Assembly: GCA_958296065.1 (NCBI GenBank)
Contig: CATQHX010000051.1
Location: 1-64,000, forward strand
DNA length: 64,000 nucleotides
Origin: Vicinamibacterales bacterium
GTDB taxonomy: Bacteria; Acidobacteriota; Vicinamibacteria; Vicinamibacterales; UBA8438
Direction of reading: 5' to 3'
Below the pieces are notes generated by a model. It did not search any database. It was not told where the DNA came from and saw only the letters and a list, made by a program, of their open reading frames with translations. Each line of letters begins with the position of its first letter. The stretch's first letter is position 1. This document shows positions 33,108-39,581 of this stretch, piece by piece. The position numbers were made by a program, and so were the translations under genes.

Positions 33108-33189
33108 GGACGGCCTCTCCGGTTCCGCGGCGGGCGCACCGCATCCGGCGTGTAGCTCGTCCCGCCGGCTGGAGTGGCCCTCCTGGGCG

Positions 33190-33425
33190 TTGTTCTCCCG
33201 CATCACCCTGGTTGCCGTCCGGGATCGCCCGGTGACGCCTCGCCGGGCCGCGCGCCGGTCGGCGTTGCGCCATCTCGTCGAGACGTTCTTCGACGGGTCC
33301 GCCGAACAGGCCGTGGCCGCGTTGCTCGGCGGGGAGGCCAAGGGCCTGACCGAGCCGGAGCTCGAGCGGATCGCACGGGTCGTGTCGGACGCGAGAGCGG
33401 CGCAACAGAGAGCCGGTCGATCCGC
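33190..33425 (+). pseudogene. relic of a BlaI/CopY-family repressor (C-terminal part)
   Basis: One frame encodes RRSALRHLVETFFDGSAEQA and VAALL followed by LTEPELERIARVVSDARA. This is the dimerisation end of BlaI/MecI/CopY repressors (RHLVxTFFDGSxExAVAALL). The winged-helix half is missing; upstream sequence runs back into the end of the two-component gene with no start. It sits just before a blaR1-like stub, the normal blaI-blaR1 order, so a whole regulatory pair has decayed here. Confidence 0.65.
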
Positions 33426-33487
33426 AGGCGCGTCACCCGGCAACGGGCCGAACGGAAACTGCCGAGCGGGAAGCGGGAGGAACCGTG

Positions 33488-33592
33488 ATGAGCCTTCTGG
33501 CCGTGTTGTCCCTCAAGGTGTCGGCGATCCTGCTCCTGGCGCTGCTGGGTGGTACGAGGAGCGGCGCGAAGGCCATGCGACAGGGGTGCGGT
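33488..33592 (+). pseudogene. stub of an M56/BlaR1-type membrane peptidase
   Basis: ATG 33488 has a strong GGAGG 8 nt upstream. It encodes MSLLAVLSLKVSAILLLALL, like the first membrane helix of BlaR1/M56 sensor proteases (MxxLLAxLALKAxLVLALA). Similarity stops after about 25 codons and the frame runs into the end of the convergent gene. Its position directly after the BlaI relic supports the identification. Confidence 0.45.
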
Positions 33593-33593
33593 T

Positions 33594-35948
33594 TCAGAGG
33601 CCGCCCGGTTGGGGCATGCGGTAGCCGACTCCGCGCTCGTTGCGGATGTAGGCGGGACTGGCCGCGTTGTCGTCCAGCTTGCGGCGGAGTCGCTTCACGA
33701 CCGCGCGCACAAGCTTCGGGTCGCTGGCCTCCCGACCCCGTTTGCTCCATGCCTGGCGCAGCAACACGTCGTACGTCAGTACCCGTCCCGCGTTGACCGA
33801 GAGCACGCGGAGCAGCTCGAACTCCGTGGCCGTCAGCTCCACCGGCCGATTCGCCACGGCGACACGGCGTTCGTCGTAGTGGATGGTCAGTTCTCCGAGC
33901 ACGAACGGCTCGGGTTCGGCCCGTCGGCGCAGGGCCGCCCGCACCCTTGCCGTCAACTCCGACGGGGAGAAGGGCTTGACGATGTAGTCGGCGGCGCCCG
34001 CATCGAGCGCCCTGACAATCGTTTCGTCCCTGCCGTAGGCCGAGATGAAGATGACCGGCAAGTCGCCCAGCTCGGGGACGCGCTCCAGCAGCTCGATGCC
34101 GTCTGTTCCGGGGAGCAGCAGGTCCAGCAGCACCAACGCGGGTCTGCGCGTCCTGATCAGGTCGGCCAGCTCCGCGGAGTCGCCGGTCACGACCGGGGCG
34201 TACCCCGCGTTGGCTAGCGCGTCCCGGACGTAGCGCAGCATCTGCGGGTCGTCGTCGACCACCAGGATGCGCTTTGGCCCCTGCCCCTGCCGCGGGGGGC
34301 GCGGCCGGGGCCGCGCCGGGCCGGCAGTCGCTGCGTCTGCCTCCTCGGCCACCGGCAACGTGAAGGTGAACTGCGTACCGCGCCCCGAACCGGCGCTCGC
34401 GGCCCAGATGCGGCCCCCGTGCGCCTCGACCAGCCCTTTGCAGATGGACAGGCCCAGGCCGGCCCCGCCTGCCCATTCGCCGGCTGCCGCGGCGTGCTCG
34501 CGAAACAGATGCGGCAGCTTCTCGGCCGGCACGCCGCGGCCCTTGTCGGTCACCGAGATTGCCACATGCACGCCGTCGCGCTCGGCGGCGACCCGGATGG
34601 GGGACGACTCGGGGGAGTGCCTCGCCGCGTTCGACAGGAGATTGTTGAGAACCTGGACGATCCGCCCCCGGTCGGCCATTACCCGCGGCAGGTTCTCCGG
34701 CAGGTCGATGCTCACGACCCGGTTGACGGCACCGCTCAGGAAGGCACTGCGCGCTTGATCCACCAGCGCGGCGACCTCGGCCTGCTCGGGCGACACCGCC
34801 AGCGTGCCTGTCGCGATGCGCCCGTGGTCGAGCAGGTCGCCGATCAGGCCGCGCATCTGATCGGCCTGCTCGTTGATGACCCGGAAGAACTGCAGCATCT
34901 CGGCCGGCTCGGGTGGAGGCGAGGCGTCCAGCACGGTGGTCGCCGAACCCTTGATCGATATCAGCGGCATCCGCAGTTCGTGGCTCACGATGCCCAGGAA
35001 CTCGGCGCGCAGACGCTCCAGCTCCTCCAGCGGCGCCAGGTCCTGCAAGGTGACCACCATCGATTCCACCGCCCCGTCCGCCGTACGGATCGGCGTGGCG
35101 TTGACCAGCATGGTGACGCTGCGGCCGTCGGGGACCGAGAGCGTCATTTCCTCGGCGCGCACTGTCTCGGCGCTGCTCAGTTGCTGCGCCATCGGGAACT
35201 CCGCCAGGGAGACCTCGCGCCCGTCGGCCCGCCGGCAGGTGACCAGCTCCAGCAGCTCTTCGAGAGGGCGCCCCGGCATGCTCAGGCCCTCGACGATCCG
35301 CCGCGCCTCCCGGTTGAACGATACCGGCTTGCGAGCCCCGCCGCCGAAGACCACGACGCCCACCGGCGAGGTCTCGATCAGGGTCTCCAGGTCGGCGCGT
35401 GCCCGCCGCTCGTCGCGGTGTGCGCGGGCGTTGGCGATGGCGGTCGCGGCCTGGGAGGCGAACAGCATCAGGACCTCCTCGTCGGCGTCGGTGAACTCCC
35501 GTCCGCTCTCCTTCTCGGCGAGAAAGAAGATGCCGACGTGCTCGTCGCGGTGCCGCATCGGCGTGCCCAGCATCGTCTCCGACCGCATCAGATCGGAGGA
35601 GAAGCCGAGCGCGCGGACATAGACGGGCAGGTCCGACAGCCGCAACGGGGCCTCGAGGTCGCGAAAGTGCTTGAGCAGCCGCGGCCCGTCGGACCAGTCG
35701 GCCATCTGCTGCTTCTCGGCCGGGGTGAAGCCGGAGGTGACGAACTCCTGGACGTTCCCTGCGGCGTCAACGGTCGTGATCACGCCGTAGCCGGCGCCGG
35801 CCAGCGCGCAGGCGCTGTCGACGACCTCCTGCAGAACGGTGTCGAGGTCGAGGCTCGAACTGATGCGCAGGACGGCGGCGCTCAGCCGGGAGACGCGTTC
35901 CTCGAGCGACCGTATCCGTCGCCGCAGTGCGGCGGAACCGTCCTTCAC
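33594..35948 (-). CDS. single-chain two-component system, paralogue (GAF-PAS-kinase-REC-winged helix)
   Basis: A 784-aa protein with ATG at 35948, convergent with the paralogue at 30771. Domains in the same order: coiled coil, GAF, PAS (ETSPVGVVVFGGGARK), H-box SHELRMPL (~320), HATPase (NLLSNAARHS; DKGRGVPAE; GAGLGLSICKG), receiver (ILVVDDDPQM; acceptor in LLDLLLPGTDG; YIVKPFS) and OmpR winged helix (ELTATEFELLRVLS..NERGVGYRMP). The kinase/receiver linker is an Arg/Pro-rich stretch (ARPRPRPPRQGQG). Its presence beside the other copy shows the fusion is stably inherited, not an assembly error. GAF and PAS inputs suggest cytoplasmic small-molecule or redox sensing. Confidence 0.88.
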   Translation of the reverse strand: MKDGSAALRRRIRSLEERVSRLSAAVLRISSSLDLDTVLQEVVDSACALAGAGYGVITTVDAAGNVQEFVTSGFTPAEKQQMADWSDGPRLLKHFRDLEAPLRLSDLPVYVRALGFSSDLMRSETMLGTPMRHRDEHVGIFFLAEKESGREFTDADEEVLMLFASQAATAIANARAHRDERRARADLETLIETSPVGVVVFGGGARKPVSFNREARRIVEGLSMPGRPLEELLELVTCRRADGREVSLAEFPMAQQLSSAETVRAEEMTLSVPDGRSVTMLVNATPIRTADGAVESMVVTLQDLAPLEELERLRAEFLGIVSHELRMPLISIKGSATTVLDASPPPEPAEMLQFFRVINEQADQMRGLIGDLLDHGRIATGTLAVSPEQAEVAALVDQARSAFLSGAVNRVVSIDLPENLPRVMADRGRIVQVLNNLLSNAARHSPESSPIRVAAERDGVHVAISVTDKGRGVPAEKLPHLFREHAAAAGEWAGGAGLGLSICKGLVEAHGGRIWAASAGSGRGTQFTFTLPVAEEADAATAGPARPRPRPPRQGQGPKRILVVDDDPQMLRYVRDALANAGYAPVVTGDSAELADLIRTRRPALVLLDLLLPGTDGIELLERVPELGDLPVIFISAYGRDETIVRALDAGAADYIVKPFSPSELTARVRAALRRRAEPEPFVLGELTIHYDERRVAVANRPVELTATEFELLRVLSVNAGRVLTYDVLLRQAWSKRGREASDPKLVRAVVKRLRRKLDDNAASPAYIRNERGVGYRMPQPGGL

Positions 35949-36141
35949 TGGTTCACCTCAATAGCGCTGCAAGCGCACCTGCTCTCGACCTGACGGGCAC
36001 GAAGCTGCTACTACGTTGGCCCAGCCCGGACCGTAGCGTACTACGGCGCTTCGCCAGGACCCGACGACGTCGGTTGGCGCGAAGGTCCCCTCGGCTGGAG
36101 AGCAGGGCCGAGCGGCCGGAACGGGCGCCAGGAGGGCGACA

Positions 36142-36705
36142 TTGACGAAGCGCTCGGACGTGTACACGACCCTCGGGCAGGAGTGCGGACGTTTCGGGCA
36201 TCGCCACCCGACCGTCAAGCAGGCCGGACGGTGCCTGGAGGGCTACCAGCGGCGGGAGTACTCGGACCGGATGGTGGTCGCTGTCGCGGCCAACGCCGCG
36301 TGGCCGCCGACCGAGGGCCGCGACGTGGCCCCGCTAGCGCCCCGAAACGCCTCGCAGGCTTGGCGTTTCGGCCCATCCCCCCGCTCCATGAGCCTGCGCC
36401 GCCGAACTCACTTCGTTGCGGTTCTGCGGCGCAGGCTCCTAGCCACCGGACCCCGGCTTGATCTCGTTCTTGAACGCTCCGCGGCGATACCTGGTACGCA
36501 ATTCCTGGACGGCATCCCGCGCGCACCGGACCAAGCCACGACTACGTATGTCAGCGCCCTTCGCGCTGGCGACGGCCTCAAGGCGGTCGAGCCCCTGCAA
36601 GACTTCCTCCACCACCGCGGACACGTCCGCCGCCGCGGCTGTCGTGCCGTCGACCGCCCGCCGCGCAGGTGCGCCGAGCACCGCCGCTCCAGGTTCCTTG
36701 CGTGA
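36142..36705 (+). CDS. small hypothetical protein whose end is overwritten by a palindromic repeat
   Basis: The TTG start has GGAGGG 6 nt upstream. The first ~64 residues look real: ECGRFGHRHPTVKQAGRCLE is a compact C-x4-H-x-H...C pattern that may bind zinc, followed by YQRREYSDRMVVAVA. From 36334 the frame enters the CTAG-bordered repeat and then runs open, antisense to two minus-strand genes, to 36705. The repeat's own TAG (36335) is one base out of frame, so a frameshift may have removed the natural end. Treat only 36142-36333 as supported coding sequence. No function can be assigned. Confidence 0.4.
   Translation: MTKRSDVYTTLGQECGRFGHRHPTVKQAGRCLEGYQRREYSDRMVVAVAANAAWPPTEGRDVAPLAPRNASQAWRFGPSPRSMSLRRRTHFVAVLRRRLLATGPRLDLVLERSAAIPGTQFLDGIPRAPDQATTTYVSALRAGDGLKAVEPLQDFLHHRGHVRRRGCRAVDRPPRRCAEHRRSRFLA
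36334..36442 (+). repeat. CTAG-bordered palindromic repeat, locus 1 (units B-A)
   Basis: Unit B (gcgccccgaaacgcctcgc ... ggcgtttcggccc) and unit A (gctccatgagcctgcgccgc ... gcggcgcaggctcctag) are each an imperfect hairpin. Both outer borders are CTAG (36334-36337 and 36439-36442). The right border supplies the stop codon (reverse TAG, 36439-36441) of the minus-strand gene 36439-36744. Related copies at 37157, 42112 and 62903. Confidence 0.8.
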
Positions 36706-36744
36706 GTCCACTCTCAGCTCGTCGGTGAAAAGGTCCTCGCTCAA
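36439..36744 (-). CDS. small hypothetical protein, translationally coupled
   Basis: A 101-aa protein. The TTG start overlaps the upstream gene's stop (TTGA), so it is probably translated by coupling. The sequence is helical and charged (VEEVLQGLDRLEAVASAKGA, ALVRCARDAVQELRTRYRRG-like end). I recognise no family. Its stop codon is the TAG of the CTAG repeat border. A much longer frame to 36909 exists, but it overlaps the neighbour gene and is compositionally poor. With 36741-36932 it forms a two-gene minus-strand unit. Confidence 0.45.
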   Translation of the reverse strand: MSEDLFTDELRVDSRKEPGAAVLGAPARRAVDGTTAAAADVSAVVEEVLQGLDRLEAVASAKGADIRSRGLVRCARDAVQELRTRYRRGAFKNEIKPGSGG

Positions 36745-36932
36745 CCCCCGCTCTTGGAGGTAGTTGGGGCCGCAAGCATGGCCTTGATCCCGAGTACCTC
36801 CGTGGTCGGTAACGCCGCCAGCGGATGTCCGTTGACGGTCCGAAACACCCACCAACCGGCTTCCGCGACGGCCGTCTCCGCCTCGATCACGATCGAGACG
36901 TGGTCGCACCGGTGCACACGAAACAACGTCAT
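36741..36932 (-). CDS. small hypothetical protein
   Basis: 63 aa from ATG 36932 (MTLFRVHRCDHVSIVIEAET...GWWVFRTVNGHPLAALP). The alternating hydrophobic pattern looks like a small beta-rich domain. An upstream in-frame start at 37004 would add a Cys-rich leader that seems non-coding. The stop overlaps the next gene's TTG. No family recognised; it could be a plasmid- or phage-derived gene given its neighbours. Confidence 0.4.
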   Translation of the reverse strand: MTLFRVHRCDHVSIVIEAETAVAEAGWWVFRTVNGHPLAALPTTEVLGIKAMLAAPTTSKSGG

Positions 36933-37459
36933 AGACTCAGTGTCTCGGTCGCAACCGGCCCGTCCGACAGAACAAAGATGGCATGACTGCACGCAGTCAC
37001 ACATATATCTCTATACCTTCCCGTATGATCGCGAAAAAGGCGCAATGGGCTCGATCGGCCCGCCCATCCGACCAATCCGATGCTCGCGCCGCCGTTGCGC
37101 GCCCTTTCTCGTGGACGCTTCCGGGCGATGTCGCCATCAGGCCGCGCACATGGTCTTTCATGACCTTGCGGCGCGGCACCTCGCTCCGCTGCGTTCCGAG
37201 GCGCAAGCTCCTGGCCGGACCCCCGACCGACTCTCAACGGGTAGTGTATCTATTCTGTCCCGTGCCAGTCACGTGTTATCGCTCTTATATCGCTATCAAC
37301 CTGCTACAATCCGGGTTTGACAGGCGTTCGGTTCCCGATGCTCGGCGCGGGCGGCCAGAACGTGCGGGCGGTCGATTGCCGGCGGCCGCGAGAGGTCGAA
37401 GTATAGCGAATGTTGGTAATCGGACGGCCGGCTCCGGACGCCTGGACGCGGGTCGAGGA
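36933..37459. other. intergenic region with no supported gene
   Basis: About 530 bp. It holds an AT-rich strip near 37005-37030 (acatatatctctatacc), the repeat unit at 37157-37213, and a second AT-rich stretch at 37238-37320 with a plausible -10 (CTACAATCC) that may serve the small operon beginning at 37460. An open plus frame from 36983 crosses the region but has no coding character. Confidence 0.4.
37157..37213 (+). repeat. palindromic repeat, locus 2 (single degenerate A unit)
   Basis: Reads ttcatgaccttgcggcgcgg ... cgaggcgcaagctcctgg, the same hairpin as unit A of the other loci, but the border has changed from CTAG to CTGG. No gene ends at it. Confidence 0.65.
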
Positions 37460-37687
37460 ATGAGCCGGGGCGACTGGTGGCTGTGGCTCGTGTTCCTGGT
37501 GGCGGCGCTGACGCTGCACGCGGCGATCCCGGCGTGCTTCCCGAGGTACGAGTACGTGACGTTCGGGCCGGCCAATAGCGACGTACTGAAGATCGACCGG
37601 TGGACAGGCGATCATCAGCACCGGTTCATCGTGGATCCGGGCGCGTCGGACACAATGACGGTTCCGCGCGGCATGCCGTTGCGATGA
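37460..37687 (+). CDS. small single-pass membrane protein
   Basis: 75 aa. ATG 37460 is chosen because the preceding frame lacks coding character. One N-terminal membrane helix (WWLWLVFLVAALTLHAAI) is followed by an outward domain (YEYVTFGPANSDVLKIDRWT, ending in HRFIVDPG). The final RWTGDHQHRF resembles small membrane proteins that carry a 'DRWTG' motif, of unknown function. First of three closely packed genes (37460, 37707, 37997) on the plus strand. Confidence 0.55.
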   Translation: MSRGDWWLWLVFLVAALTLHAAIPACFPRYEYVTFGPANSDVLKIDRWTGDHQHRFIVDPGASDTMTVPRGMPLR

Positions 37688-37706
37688 GCGTGGGCGGCGG
37701 AGGTCG

Positions 37707-37997
37707 ATGTGGAACGACACATGCGGCCTGCAGGCCGGGACCTTCACGCTATGCGCGCTTCCGGTGCCGGCGGAGACACAACGGCGGGCGCTGGAGCGTC
37801 AGGCGGCGTCGGAGGAACGAATCGCGGAAGCCGTGCAATCGTCGATGCCGATGAGTCGGACGCTTCGGGCGGTCGATGACCGGGTGGAACGGGCGGAGGA
37901 ACGGATCGGGTCGCACGGGGAGGGGGTATCGGTTCTGTTGGTGGTCAACGTGCTGATAGTCGCCGCGGTCGTGTGGAGGTGGTGGCGCGGGAAGTGA
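37707..37997 (+). CDS. small tail-anchored coiled-coil protein
   Basis: 96 aa; ATG with GGCGGAGG about 5 nt upstream. The middle is an amphipathic coiled coil (RRALERQAASEERIAEAVQS, RAVDDRVERAEERIG). The C-terminus is one membrane helix with a basic end (VSVLLVVNVLIVAAVVWRWW then RGK), giving a tail-anchored topology. It starts 19 nt after the previous gene and its TGA overlaps the ATG of the next (TGATG). It may assemble with the other two small proteins; function unknown. Confidence 0.6.
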   Translation: MWNDTCGLQAGTFTLCALPVPAETQRRALERQAASEERIAEAVQSSMPMSRTLRAVDDRVERAEERIGSHGEGVSVLLVVNVLIVAAVVWRWWRGK

Positions 37998-38233
37998 TGC
38001 ATCCAGGGGGCTCGTTCGAGGTGCGGCGGCGGAATCGCGCAATTCTGGCGCTGCTGCAGGGTTTCCGGTGGGACCGCCCGGCGGCGGCGGCCAGGGCGCG
38101 GGAACTGGCGGCGGAGGCTCTGGTGTCTGCCGGGGCGCAGGTGCGCCGGGGACGGGACAGTGACGATCGTACTCGGGCGCTGGTCGAACGGGCGGTTCGC
38201 CGGCTCGGTCTCGTGGCGCACCTCGAGGACTGA
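37997..38233 (+). CDS. small hypothetical helical protein
   Basis: 78 aa from the ATG overlapping the previous stop (TGATG); a GTG/ATG further upstream at 37973 would extend into the neighbour. Highly basic and alanine-rich (RRRNRAILALLQGFRWDR, ALVERAVRRLGLVAHLED). Probably soluble and all-helical. No family recognised. Third gene of the small-membrane-protein operon. Confidence 0.5.
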   Translation: MHPGGSFEVRRRNRAILALLQGFRWDRPAAAARARELAAEALVSAGAQVRRGRDSDDRTRALVERAVRRLGLVAHLED

Positions 38234-38319
38234 CGGGCCCGGGACCTCGAGGGCTTGACGGAGACCGCGACGTTTGTCCGAAGATCAGGTTTCGTGCAGG
38301 CGCTCGATTATCTGTGACG

Positions 38320-38410
38320 GCGCATCGCCGCGGCCCGGGAGGGTCCGGCAGGGCCACCGGCGCGAGATTCGCAGCGCGACTCGTAGGGTCGCAGCTCGCG
38401 ATCGGGGATG
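38320..38410 (-). pseudogene. mazF toxin gene relic
   Basis: The minus strand encodes IPDRELRPYESRCESRAGGP, aligned with LPDRELRPYESRCGTRASGL of the intact MazF at 4315-4668; the DNA also matches closely (gatcgcgagctgcgaccctac against gaccgcgagctgcgccccta). Neither the N-terminal nor the C-terminal part remains. It is a leftover of a second MazF module or of a duplication of the first. Confidence 0.7.
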
Positions 38411-38481
38411 ACGCATTCGTACGACGGCTGACGACAGGGCGTCGCCCGCTGGCGATGCCGCCGGGCGCCCGGCTCGGACCC

Positions 38482-38505
38482 TATAATCTCAGGATAGGGA
38501 ATCCT
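38482..38505 (+). promoter_or_regulatory. candidate -10 and operator before the exported protein
   Basis: A perfect TATAAT at 38482-38487 is followed by a dyad AGGAT-AGGGA-ATCCT (38491-38505). No good -35 is visible 17 bp upstream, so an activator may be needed. It lies 36 nt before the ATG at 38523. Confidence 0.35.
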
Positions 38506-38522
38506 AACCGGGGGGGCAGGGG

Positions 38523-39581
38523 ATGAGTCAGTCACGAGTCGCGCGCCGCGCGGTCGGCGCCGTAGTCGCGGCAGCGATGCTGTTGGTTCCAATGGCGGTC
38601 GCGGCACAGTCGTCGCAGGACGAGCAGTGGACCGTGCCGCGCACCCCCGACGGACGGCCCGATCTGCAGGGCGTGTGGGCGAACAACACCGCCACGCCGC
38701 TGGAGCGTCCGGAGCTTCTGGGCGACAAGGCGACGCTGACCGACGAGGAGCTGGCCCGGCTGGAGGCGCGCTACGCCGAGCTCTTCGCCAGCGGCGAAAG
38801 CGACGCGGCGTTCGCCGACAGCGTCTTCGTGGCCGCCCTCGGCGAGCAGGACGCGTTCTCGTCGCGCGACGCGGCCACCGGCAATTACAACCAGTTCTGG
38901 TTGGTCGACCGCGATTTCGACAACCGGACCTCGCTGGTGATCGATCCTCCGAACGGACGGCTGCCGGCCTTCACGCCGGAGGCGCAACGGCATATCGACG
39001 CCCGCGTCGCTCATCTCGCCGACAACCCGGCGTCCTCGTGGACCGACCGGCGGCTGCAGGAACGCTGCATCACCTTCGGGATGCCGAACCTGTTCGCCGG
39101 CTACAACACCTACTACCAGATCATCCAGACGCCCGACAATGTGGTGTTCCTGCACGAGATGATCCACGACGCGCGGATCATCCCGCTGCATGCGGGACCG
39201 CACGTCGACGACGCCATCCGCCAGTGGCACGGCGACGCGCGAGGCTACTGGGATGGGGACACGCTGGTCGTCGAGACGACGAACTTTTCGGCCAGCAGCG
39301 AGTCGCCGGCGGCCCTCTACCAGCGCCAGCGCGGCTCCGCGGAGCGGTTGCGCCTGGTCGAGCGCTTCACGCGGGTCGGTCCCGACACCTTGGAGCACGA
39401 GTTCACGATCGACGATCCGGGCACTTATGCGGGCCAGTGGACGGCCATGATTCCGCTGGCGCGCAAGGACGAGGCGCTCTTCGAGTACGCCTGCCACGAG
39501 GGCAACATCGGCATGGAGGGTATCCTCGCCGGTCATCGCGCCGAGGAGCGGGAGGCCGCGGAGGCCGCCGGCGCCCGATGA
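38523..39581 (+). CDS. exported protein of unknown function
   Basis: 352 aa with a Sec signal peptide (VGAVVAAAMLLVPMAVAAQ). The mature part begins WTVPRTPDGRPDLQGVWANN and contains RGYWDGDTLVVETTNFSA, TLEHEFTIDDPGTYAGQWT and FEYACHEGN. This is a family abundant in Acidobacteriota and related soil or marine bacteria, annotated only as hypothetical. The stop overlaps the ATG of the outer-membrane barrel gene (ATGA), indicating coupled translation and perhaps a periplasmic partner role. The PDLQGVW motif is shared with other secreted proteins of these phyla. Confidence 0.75.
   Translation: MSQSRVARRAVGAVVAAAMLLVPMAVAAQSSQDEQWTVPRTPDGRPDLQGVWANNTATPLERPELLGDKATLTDEELARLEARYAELFASGESDAAFADSVFVAALGEQDAFSSRDAATGNYNQFWLVDRDFDNRTSLVIDPPNGRLPAFTPEAQRHIDARVAHLADNPASSWTDRRLQERCITFGMPNLFAGYNTYYQIIQTPDNVVFLHEMIHDARIIPLHAGPHVDDAIRQWHGDARGYWDGDTLVVETTNFSASSESPAALYQRQRGSAERLRLVERFTRVGPDTLEHEFTIDDPGTYAGQWTAMIPLARKDEALFEYACHEGNIGMEGILAGHRAEEREAAEAAGAR

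Noticed and set aside
36983..37459. A long plus frame upstream of the small membrane protein at 37460
   Set aside because: It crosses an AT-rich intergenic region and a palindromic repeat unit, has no ribosome site, and coding character begins only at the ATG at 37460.
38627..39577. Upstream extension of the barrel gene's frame through the preceding gene
   Set aside because: The overlapping exported-protein gene has a signal peptide and a coherent sequence in its own frame; the barrel gene's start is fixed by the ATGA overlap and its own signal peptide.
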